From Pempheris klunzingeri (Eukaryota > Chordata > Actinopteri > Acropomatiformes > Pempheridae), in contig NC_092034.1 of the NCBI RefSeq assembly GCF_042242105.1, positions 17,848,644 through 17,912,643 of the forward strand: a DNA stretch of 64,000 nt, written 5' to 3'. Positions within the stretch are counted from its first letter, which is position 1; each line of letters starts with the position of its first letter. The notes below the pieces were generated by a model. The model saw only the letters and a list, made by a program, of their open reading frames with translations. It was not told the DNA's origin and ran no database searches. A program made the translations under genes and the position numbers. This document shows positions 32,833 through 42,027 of the stretch, piece after piece.

Positions 32833-34259
32833 CATGTCACAGTCCTGTATAACTACCTCATAGTACCTGGATATTTCAGTTTCAATCAGCCTGTTCAAGG
32901 TTTAATCTTTTGTTTTAAGCTTTTTTCAAATTATTATTTTTTTTTTTCTTCTTTTTGTAAAAGCCTTTTTGTTACTTTACACATGTCTGACTTTCTACCA
33001 TCTGAGTTTTCGGCAACTTTCCTGCAACAAAATATGCGAACGAACCTGTTTAACTGAAATTTCCAGTTTCAGTGAGATGGCTATCCTGGATCTTTGCTGT
33101 CTCTTCTCACACTCACATAAAAATGGTCTCTGTCCACAATGAAGCATTTTGGTAATAAAAATAGTTGACTTTATTTGTTTCTTAATATGTAGCAAAAGTA
33201 GTCATTGACATGCGCGTATTTACATCCAGCAATCGCATGTTTATTACGATGGTTACAACAAGGTACATCTATAAAGACCATGGACAACACTCGCCGCATA
33301 TCAAACAATGGTTTTAAGGTACACCGACATTAGTTTCTGTCATCTTTGAATTTTTTTTATACTTTTTTAACTGATGCTTGCACGTCTTTCAAAGAAGCTT
33401 TTTTTTTTTATTTTGATGCAAGTATACATAAACGTGCAGATAATGTATCCTCACCTCTGGTCTGTCGCTTTGTAGCTCATTCCATTTTTTCTTCCCTTCT
33501 CTTTCTTCTGTAAATTCTTTCTTAATCTTATGAAAAACAACAAATCATTAGAAATTACAAAACATCCCTGATGGCCTCATGTTGACATTTTTTTTCAGTC
33601 AGTGATTCTGTTCTGGCTTTGCAGCGAAGATGTTGAAATTTGCTCACCCCCTAGCAACAAGCGGCCACACAGGTCAACAATACAGACCAACTAAAGAGCA
33701 ACATCTGCTCCTGTTCCCAGTGACATATTTGAAAAAGTTGATTATTGATTACTGATTATCAGTAGCCATTTAAGTAAAGAAAAGAAATCTCAGCAGTACA
33801 ATCCTTTTTTTGTACAATCAATCATTTTTCCAAGCAGTGAAAAATCCCCTCCTCATGTCTTTACAAATGTGAATTAACTTCCCCTGAATGTGAAATCATT
33901 TCCAGAGAATAATTTCCATCATCCCATCCCACCATTACAGAGGTAATTACAGCCTTGATCTCATGGATAATATCAAATGGTACAAAGAAAAATGATGATA
34001 ATGGGAGGGATGTCACAGCGACATATAACTCAGCAGAATTCTGCTCCGAGTTTGAGAACAGTTTCACCCCTACAAATGTATAAAATATATGATCAGTGGT
34101 TGTGCAACATAGCATGAAAAACTTTCACGATAGGTTTGGGGTTGATGATGATGAATGAAAAACAAATGTTGAATACTAAAATCACACTAAATTGGCTTCA
34201 TTGAGCAGTAGAAAAAAATCTGATGAGATAGAGATTATCTTTAAAAGATAATGTTGGGT

Positions 34260-34413
34260 CTTATGTGCAGACCCAAACCAAGCATGTATGTATTGTGTGT
34301 GTGTCAAAGCCTTCTTCCTCTGTGCCATTGAGCCCCATTCTTGTCCAAACACTACTAAAAATACATCAATGAGCTGCACAGTTGCACTGGGTGACATGTT
34401 CCTTCATTACAAT

Positions 34414-34470
<57 letters not shown>

Positions 34471-34950
34471 GAAGTTTATCTTGACTCAATCTGTACTTGC
34501 CTGAACATTAAATGTAGATTAATTCACTGCTGAAAACGGTGTCCAACAAATGCACCACTGTACAATGTATGAGTACAGATGTGAAAGTAAGTAAGGTTTT
34601 CACACAATGAATGCTTTGGAGGAAAAACTGAGTGAAAGACATGCAGGCAGTGGAGTGCAGCCAGGGCCTTTCAACTGTCGGACAACTGCAGCCTTTCTTC
34701 CTGCTCTAAGAAACATTTGATCAAATCTACAGTGGCCAGCTGTTTTGGGAAACTTAAGCATTTCTAAATGAAACTATATATTTGTGAGCCATTTTAAAAT
34801 ATTCATGTCTTCAGTAGGATAGGTTAGGGTTATTAGGGTAAGGAATTCAGAAAGTTTTGAGAGACTAACTGACACATTTGGTTTGGTCTTTCATGGGATT
34901 TATTGACAATAAGAAAATATAGAATAACACCAGCCTTGTCCTTTGAAATG
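34260..34950 (+). repeat. Unclassified interspersed repeat, copy A
   Basis: It shares a series of collinear blocks with 49920-50440: TTGTCCAAACACTACTAAAA, CACTGGGTGACATGTTCC, CAGTGGCCAGCTGTTTTGGG and AGAATAACACCAG. A CA tract (34416-34469) sits inside. There is no coding capacity and no inverted ends that I can see. Boundaries are approximate. Confidence 0.55.
34416..34469. repeat. CA microsatellite, about 27 steps
   Basis: An uninterrupted CA run, the longest in the window. Confidence 0.97.
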
Positions 34951-35406
34951 CATGTGTTCAATAAAAGAACAGTATACTTCAACCACTGCACCCTCTTCTA
35001 AAGGTATCAACTGTGAAAGAATGTCATATAGAGTTTGGCCAGGGTTTGGCACCATAGCAACAAGGTAATTGAAGTTATGCAAAAGGATGAGTCATCCAAG
35101 ACATTATAGTTGCTGCTAGTGTGGCTTCCACAGCCCTGTTAGGAAATATGCTGCTTGGTGTGTTATATTTCATAGCTTTGGTTGGTATGTGTGAGTATAC
35201 ATTATGAAAAGGTTTTGTTCTGCTGAAAAATTGTGCTGCATTTTTATACAAATAACACAAAAACGATACATTTGCATAAAAATGTATTCATTTTAAAAGA
35301 TGAGATACTTAGGAATGGCTTTGGTACAAAGCCATTACCAGATTATGTATGACCTTGATTTTTTATCTCTAAGGGATGATATATGAGCTGATGTATCATT
35401 TGATTC

Positions 35407-35923
35407 ACAATATGGCCAAAAGTATGAACACCCTGTGGTTGTTTTTCGTTTGTTCCAATGTATGGAATAAATCTTAAACCTCCAGCATACAATGATATTT
35501 CAGATAATAGTGAGTCCAACTTTGTGTGAGTACCTTGTGTTTGTCCCTTTCCTGTCTCAACATGACAGTGCCCCCATCCACAGTGCCAGCTCTATTTTTC
35601 CCAGTTTGGGGTAAAATAACTTGACTGTCACTGAGGGTACAGAGCAACCAACCCCTACCCCATCCTAAACTGTTGGGACGGATTGGAACACCAACTGTGA
35701 GCACGGCCTCATTGCCCAACAGCACTGTTGTACCTCATCGATGTTATTGTGGCTGAATGTAAGAGTATCTCTGCAGGTACATTCCTACATCTAGTGCAGA
35801 GCCTGAAACCAGAGGAGTGGAGGTTGGTGTAGCTACATATTAATGTTCATGGTTTGGACATCACATATTTAAGTATCACATATGGCTGGATTGTTTTGCA
35901 TCCATATACTTTTGGCCTTATAT
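35407..35923. mobile_element. Probable Tc1/mariner-type MITE
   Basis: The left end TATGGCCAAAAGTATGAACA is matched by the complement of the right end, where AAGGCCAAAAGTATATGGAT is read on the minus strand. This inverted pair of about 20 bases frames about 0.5 kb with no coding frame. Ends and target site are not exact, so the limits are approximate. Confidence 0.6.
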
Positions 35924-36554
35924 GTAATTTATGAGTTGCTGTTTATGAAACATTTTCAAATTTCCCTTCCCGAGATAACTACACGAATATTCCTTTTGTT
36001 TTTTTGACAGCAAAATTCCATCCAGTGTTTTCCAGCACTTGTTAGTGCCCACTATTCATTTGACTCGTTCGCTCTGACTCTCTGACTGACAGATACAGGT
36101 AACAACATGTCTAAGTGTCCTCCTTTGCTGGCATTGTAAAATGTCCAAATGGAGAATGTCGTCATGCCAGGAATTTGGATGAAAAGTTCTAGTATAATAA
36201 AAATCTTTGCCACATCATGCTTTCCAACAGACCCCAGTTTTCCCGTTTCCTTTCCTTCAAAGAAAAGGAATGTAGATGTGTATCTTTCCCTTCATTCTCC
36301 TACCAAGTTCCCAGTTCCAAGTGCCAAGTGCCAACACCTCCAAGTTCATTTTATCCAGAAAACCTCTGGAATGTGCTCTGTAACATCCTTGTCCACACCG
36401 AAACCACTCAAAATAGGAAAAAGAAGAAAAGAGAAGAAATGTATAACATATGTAAAACCAAAATACCAGAAAAACAAAATCATAAAAAAAATACACTCTT
36501 TTCTGCTCATCTCTTCTCCATTTTCCCTCTTCTTGCCCTCCTCTCATCCACCTT

Positions 36555-38756
36555 TCAGTCCAACATTTGCGGCCTCTTCAAGAGGATCTGCTGTATGTAC
36601 CTCTCCAGATTGTCGTGGTTGCTGCTGTCTGGCTGCTTTCCAGCCACGTGGTAATTTTGTTGGGGTGATGGGGCTGAGTAATAAAACTGCTGAGGGGGGA
36701 TCACAGGCATTCGGGGAGGGGAGCGTGGCTTGGGGATGGGTACTGGCTGAAATGAGTGAGGGTACAATGGGAGGGGGTAGCTGGTGTAATAAGGCTTCTG
36801 TTCGAGGCCTGCAGGGGGCTTTCTCAGCCGCGGCTGGACCCAGCTGTAGTAACGGCGTTTGGGAGAGAAGCTGTAGGTGTCATCCACAGAATTGCCCAGG
36901 AAGTTGTTGAGAGTGTGAGCAGGTTTGGGGACATAGTAACGGGGTTTTGGTCTTGGGGGAGGAGGAAAATAGATGGAGTAGTAGTCTGGGTAGGGCTTTC
37001 TCTGGTAGTAAGATGGGTATGTGTAGTGGTAAAAACGGTTGCCAGTCCAAACAGACTTGGGGGATTTGAGCCACAGATCCTGTTTGATTGACTGAGCCTT
37101 TTGTGGATTCAGCCAAAGTTTTTGATTGGCTAGCAGAGGCTTTGCAGGTTTGCTCCAGGGATCCTGTGACTTCATTGGGGATTTCTCCTGGAACCATGTT
37201 TTGAGGAGACTGACAGCTGGAGAGGACTGTTTGGAGATGGGAAAGCTATTTTGACTGGTTGGAATCTGTGATGCTGAGAAACCACTGGGAGATGAGAATG
37301 AAGAAGACAGTGGAGTTTGAGGTTGCTGCCAATTAGATGCCATTTTTGGTGGCACATCTTTCTTCTTTTTCTTCTCCACGTCACTGATAATATCCACCAC
37401 GTCGTCAGCTGGTAGGTGGAGCTTGCTGGAGATCTCAATCAGCTTGTCAATGGTCTGCGGATCGATGTCGTCCTCCTCCATCACTTCTTGTTCCTCATCT
37501 GACCTCTTGTCCTCCATGGCATTGGGCAGAGATGAGCCGTACTTCTTGTTCCCATTGTTCTGTTTGACCATGTAACGCAGCAGCATGTCTGAGGCAATGT
37601 CGGCCAACTTCTCCTCCTCCATCTTGGCTCTCTGTGCCTCGGCTGCCTGCCTCCTCATCTCCTCCTGCTCAGCTTTAGCCCGAGCCTCCTCCTCCTCAGG
37701 ACTCAACACCTCCTCATCTTCCTCCTCCTCTTCCTCCCCTGGTTCATCATCTTCCATCGCCTCCTGCTCTACTGGAAGCTGGGACTGTGCTGTATTACCG
37801 CCAACATAATTATTGTCCTCAAAGTCATCCATAAAATTGCCTCCCCTGAATGTTGGGAAGTTCAGGGCTTTCTGCGTCTCCTCTTGCCACTTCAGTTTCT
37901 TCTTGGACATGGCCAGATCACTACCTTTGTGGACTGGTATGATGTCATTGTAGCTGCTGTAGCCTCTGCTCTCTCTCTGGTTTTGCTCTGAATCGCCCTC
38001 CCTCTTAGTCGCTGTGTTCAAACGAGGGAACTCCTTCATCATGGTCTCGAGGCTCTTCAGCTCCTCAGGGCTGAGCTGCTCCTCCTCCTCATTGCTGCCT
38101 TGCTCGGGGCTGTTTGGTCCCTGCTGGGGGTCAGCGCCCTGCCCATTCTCCCCTCTTCCATCTGGACTGGCTGGCTGCTGCTCTGCTTGGATCTGGATTG
38201 TCTGGCTTGTGGTACGACTCGTCACCTTCTCTGTCATCTTCTCCTCTTCTTCCTGAGCTTTCTTCCTCTCTTCTTCCTCCTCTTTCGCCTGTTCCTTCCT
38301 CTGTGCAGCCATCAGCAGCTCTAACTCATGTCGCCCATCTCTGTCTTGGCCTGCTTCCTCCATCATTCTCACTTCTCTGTACGCGTCTTCTTTTGCAACC
38401 TCCCCCATCTCAGCCTTCGCCAGTCCCTCCATCCCATTACGCTCCTCTCCCTGCATCTTCCTCTCTACCTGTGAGCGATTCAGTGCCTCCAGTAAAACTG
38501 CTGCTAGTGTTTTGGGATCCACATCTTTAAAGAGCTCCTCTTCCTCTGCTGCCTCTTCTTTCTGAATCGATTGTCTCTCCTCGTCCTTTCTTTGCCAGGC
38601 ACCAGACCCCGTCAGGCCAGGAGGAGTATCTCTGTGTGGGGTAGTGATGTCTCCAGGGGTGTTGATTTGGTTGGGAGTGGATAGATGAAGGAAGGAAGCC
38701 CCTGCCAGGAGGACCAGGAGGGTAAGGGCACTTGAGGCATTGTGGTACCCGATCAT
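36555..38756 (-). CDS. vgf: VGF neuropeptide precursor (granin family), single coding exon, 733 aa
   Basis: VGF is a neuronal and neuroendocrine secretory protein that enters dense-core granules and is cut at basic sites into peptides. The start is Met 38756 in a GGCCATGA context. A signal peptide covers about residues 1-25 (hydrophobic core LTLLVLLAGASFL). Segments shared with mammalian VGF are LFKDVDPKTLAAVLLEALNR (75-94), KLADIASDMLLRYMV (383-397), EEDDIDPQTIDKLIEISSKL (427-446) with HLPADDVVDII, and the C-terminal NLERYIQQILLKRPQ. Between them the protein is Glu-rich, with runs of acidic residues near 155-175 and 335-360. Residues 573-705 are Tyr/Pro-rich. Candidate dibasic cleavage sites include KR at 250, 417 and 633. 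It is longer than human VGF (about 615 aa). The next gene upstream, ap1s1, is also VGF's neighbour in mammals. Confidence 0.96.
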   Translation of the reverse strand: MIGYHNASSALTLLVLLAGASFLHLSTPNQINTPGDITTPHRDTPPGLTGSGAWQRKDEERQSIQKEEAAEEEELFKDVDPKTLAAVLLEALNRSQVERKMQGEERNGMEGLAKAEMGEVAKEDAYREVRMMEEAGQDRDGRHELELLMAAQRKEQAKEEEEERKKAQEEEEKMTEKVTSRTTSQTIQIQAEQQPASPDGRGENGQGADPQQGPNSPEQGSNEEEEQLSPEELKSLETMMKEFPRLNTATKREGDSEQNQRESRGYSSYNDIIPVHKGSDLAMSKKKLKWQEETQKALNFPTFRGGNFMDDFEDNNYVGGNTAQSQLPVEQEAMEDDEPGEEEEEEDEEVLSPEEEEARAKAEQEEMRRQAAEAQRAKMEEEKLADIASDMLLRYMVKQNNGNKKYGSSLPNAMEDKRSDEEQEVMEEDDIDPQTIDKLIEISSKLHLPADDVVDIISDVEKKKKKDVPPKMASNWQQPQTPLSSSFSSPSGFSASQIPTSQNSFPISKQSSPAVSLLKTWFQEKSPMKSQDPWSKPAKPLLANQKLWLNPQKAQSIKQDLWLKSPKSVWTGNRFYHYTYPSYYQRKPYPDYYSIYFPPPPRPKPRYYVPKPAHTLNNFLGNSVDDTYSFSPKRRYYSWVQPRLRKPPAGLEQKPYYTSYPLPLYPHSFQPVPIPKPRSPPRMPVIPPQQFYYSAPSPQQNYHVAGKQPDSSNHDNLERYIQQILLKRPQMLD

Positions 38757-38806
38757 GGCCGCTCAGAGCAGGGTCCGCTGTGGGCAGCGAGGGGATCAGA
38801 AAATGC
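38757..38806 (-). other. vgf: vgf 5' UTR part of the coding exon
   Basis: The acceptor CTTATCTCTCCTCCAG ends at 38807, 50 bases above the start codon. Mammalian vgf also carries its whole coding region in one exon, after non-coding 5' exons. A second possible acceptor (CTGCCCACAG, about 38782) is weaker. Confidence 0.65.
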
Positions 38807-41263
38807 CTGGAGGAGAGATAAGATCACAAACACACATCGTTGATTTCAATAACTCAAAATCACAGTATCCTAGAATTGTTTTGTTTTACATGATTCTACA
38901 CCTCAAACTACTGCTCAGTGTCCATGCAGGAAGCAGCATGTCCTCTATGTAACAAGAAAGAAAGTAAGGTTGTCGATGTCGGGTGGTGAATGAATGAGTG
39001 ACATGTCTGAACCTGATATGAAAATTTTAAAATGCTGAAAATTAGATGCTCATATTCAATTTACTTCAGTACAAATGTTTTAAATGGCACTGGAAAATAC
39101 TCCAAGTGAAAATGGTTGGGTCTGGTGGGTCCAGGGGTACCTCATGGACATCATAAGGAGATGACTGTAAAGCCAAATGAACAAAGCTACAAATTACACA
39201 TAAATAACACAAAAGCGACCACAGGTAAGATGAAGGGGCAGCTGTGGCCTGGTGGTAAAATGGGTTGTCCACAAATCAGCAGTTTGATCCCTGGCTATCG
39301 TCAACATGAGTAACATCGTCATGAATGTGTGCGAACGGTTCGTCTCCACCTGATAAGCAGGTTGACACCTTGCATGGTAGCCTTGGTCATCAGTATTTGA
39401 ATAGGTGAATGTGATTGTTACAGCGAAAGTACAGGCCATTAATATAAACTACAGTTAGAAAAGTATTGAATCAATTCTTTTTTGAACCAAATAAAACGCA
39501 TCCATAGAAGCAAATGTTAAATCGCTGGCAGTGACATTCAGTCAGATTCACAATCTGTGCTTTGCCAGTTTTACACTTTATTTTATTTGGTAAAAGTTCT
39601 TGAAAAGCTGCTTAATATCTAACAATGTTGGCTTCTTTTGTTCAATGACAATAAGTGTTTAGTAGAAAAACTGCTTTATATTCTTACAGAAATAGTGATA
39701 AGATACTGTAGAACTAGGGCAACGTATGGTATGTAGTTGGCATGAGATTGAAGATTGAAACAATTCAACTGACCCATTTCACTATGTATGTATTACTTTA
39801 TTTTAAGAATGACGCTTGACAGTGATTTTAGTCACTGGATTAGGTTACACATTGTCAGCATATGACATTGTCATTGTCATATGCTCAACACGACAAAATA
39901 AATCGTTACACAATTACACTGGCACTAACACCGAGTCGTGGCACAGCATATGAATGCACCATCTGACATGTCAAAATTCACATAAAGGCACACTTTGGTT
40001 TCAGAAACTTCACATGATAGATTGGCATCATTTGTCATTTTAAGATATTTCAAATGTGAAATATGATACCCAACATTATATCACATAAGCACTATTGTCA
40101 TATTGTCTATTGTCATATTTTATGTGTGCTTTTTCTAATTCCTACAACCCATGGCTGAAGCAGGTGTGATCAGCCAATGAAGCACTAGGAGAAGCACTAC
40201 TTTATCTGATCAGGTGCGGGCAGAGTAGGGAGATATGAACTGATGCAGTAGTGCGGCTCTTCAGCAGCAGGCAGCAGCACCACTGCAACATAGGAGGGCT
40301 GGAATGTTACTCAGTTAGAGAGCGAGAACAGAGAACAGTTCTGATGCTGCTGGCCTGGGGGGGAGGGGGGGGCGCTGTCCCTGGTGCTGAATACTTCAAC
40401 ACAGCGGTCTGAAGTGCAACAAGTGCAGCGACCTAAAATATCACAGCACGGGTACTGTCACTGCTCTCCAGTCTGGATCACAGGGGATCAGCGTGGGGGC
40501 CGCAGGCCGCTCACATCGCTGCATGGCACCACGCCACACGGTGCTGCAGCAAGACTTAGGAACCCCCCCTCCCCCCAGAGAGAAATGCCTGCGCTCATGT
40601 GGTCAATTATGGCGTCACAAACATATTTTCATCAAGTCAAGAGAGAAAAATAGTATTAATAGCTTTAAGAATGCTGGAAAGAACTTTTGGAACAACTACA
40701 AGGATGTTTGGAGACACTGAAAACTCTACAACAGGAAAGCAAAGAGGATCCAGAGAGCGCTGAGGAAGGCAGCACGGCGGAGGGGGGGCAGTCGGGCTGC
40801 GGTGGAGGTGGCTGGGTTGGAGTGCAGGGGGCGTCTGGTGCGTGATGCAGCGAATGATTAAGATAAACAAGATCCAACGTGACTGATTTCATCCTCCACA
40901 TATGAATCAAAGCAGTGTGCCTCCCTGCCTCCTGTAGAAGGGAGGCTTCTGGCCTGGGGAGGTTACACCACAGCTTAGAACAGCCAGGCGGTGTGAGCAT
41001 AAACCACCTCCAGGCTTGTGTGAGCAGGAATAACCCCCCTCCCACCCCCGCAGCCTACACACTGACTGCAAACCTCCAAACCTCCAACAAACATGGACGT
41101 CGGTGTCATGCAGACATTTTAGACACGACAGCGCGCCGTCACGGTGCCATCAGCTCTCTGCTGGGAACATTACGCACGGCAGCTTCAGTCCTCTCCATTT
41201 TTCTATCTGGCTATATTTGGCCAAGCGAGTCATGGTGGTGGTGACTGGGAATGACGATGATGG

Positions 41264-41301
<38 letters not shown>

Positions 41302-41749
41302 CTGGGGAGGAGGAAGAAGAGGAGGAGGACAATACGGCTACCTCTGTTTTGACCATTAACAAAGGACAACACATTCAGCTCCCACAGAGGTGTGTGTGTG
41401 TGTGTGTGGGGGGGGGCAACATGATGCAAAGTGTGACTTAAAACGCCCATAAATGTGTAAACTAGTGAGCGTGTTGTTGTTATTATGATGTTACTGACTG
41501 AATCTGATCACAGAATATATCACTGCTCTGTGAACCCTTCCCCAGCACAGACACCACAGGTCGCTCCTCTTTTGCACATTTTCACAGTTTCTGCTGATGT
41601 GAACCGCACACTAAAAAAACAGTGGAGGGGGGGGGGGGTCATTTGAATCTGTTTTTAAACATGTGTCAGTGCTGATCATCGGCCAGAGTAATCAGATGTG
41701 TTTCCTCAATGCAGGAGGAGGTGAAGAAAAGCCAGAGAAGTTGACTTAC
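38807..41749 (-). other. vgf 5' UTR intron
   Basis: The donor is CAC|GTAAGTC (41749-41744). 39066-40370 is AT-rich and unidentified, apart from a repeat-like piece at about 39230-39400 (TGGCCTGGTGGTAAAATGGG, then TTTGATCCCTGGC). 40360-41060 is GC-richer with G/C runs. A further small non-coding exon inside cannot be excluded. Confidence 0.55.
41265..41300. repeat. GAT trinucleotide microsatellite
   Basis: Twelve GAT steps in the vgf intron, followed by a GAG/GAA-rich tract. The open frames with Asp, Ser or Ile runs across it are artefacts of the repeat. Confidence 0.95.
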
Positions 41750-41937
41750 GTGTGGCTGAGTGGGGGCAGCGGGGGGATTCCAGCCTCCCCTCCTCGTCAC
41801 TGTCCTGCACGGCCGGGCTGCCTGGGTGTCCCTCTGAGCCCCCTGCTGCTCTGCCTCCCGTCTGATGCGGAGTGTCGTCACTGTCGGTGCTCGTCGCTGA
41901 GTTGCGGTCTCCTCTCCCGGGATTCCGCTCCTCAGCT
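41750..41937 (-). other. vgf: vgf non-coding exon 1
   Basis: It is bounded below by the consensus donor GTAAGT and above by a TSS inferred about 25-30 bases from the TATA box. It is GC-rich with no ATG-led coding frame of note. The 5' limit is approximate. Confidence 0.6.
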
Positions 41938-41962
41938 CGGCTGTGTGCGGGAGGCTGCGGCT

Positions 41963-42027
41963 CCTTTTATACCTCCGCCCTCTCGGGCCCACGTGACTCC
42001 TGCGTCAAGCGGTACCAATTGACGTCA
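41963..42027 (-). promoter_or_regulatory. vgf: vgf core promoter: CRE, CCAAT, E-box, GC box, TATA
   Basis: In 65 bases there is a perfect palindromic CRE TGACGTCA (42020-42027) touching a CCAAT (42015-42019), an E-box CACGTG (41990-41995), a GC box (41975-41980) and TATAAAAGG (complement of 41963-41971). Mammalian Vgf promoters have a CRE and nearby CCAAT that mediate NGF and cAMP induction through CREB. The same arrangement here predicts CREB-driven, activity-dependent expression. Confidence 0.88.

Larger units (their letters stand above)
26924..36554. other. Intergenic between tRNA-Leu and vgf
   Basis: It contains the solo LTR (28912-29807), a SINE-like copy (31580-31850), a LINE reverse transcriptase fragment (32345-32545), an unclassified repeat (34260-34950), a MITE (about 35407-35923) and microsatellites. 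In 26930-28300, 29880-31400, 32840-34250 and 35930-36500 I see no gene. The vgf 3' UTR must lie just left of 36555, but I could not fix its poly(A) site. Confidence 0.6.

Noticed and set aside
36149-36910. A 253-codon plus-strand frame overlapping the vgf 3' end
   Set aside because: It is antisense to vgf coding sequence in its second half and low in complexity; no domain and no conservation clue.
40384-41045. Frames of about 90-126 codons in the GC-rich part of the vgf intron
   Set aside because: Overlapping frames exist on both strands, with no recognised motif and no consistent splice sites.
41103-41450. Frames with Asp, Ser or Ile runs near 41270
   Set aside because: They are translations of a GAT microsatellite in the vgf 5' intron.
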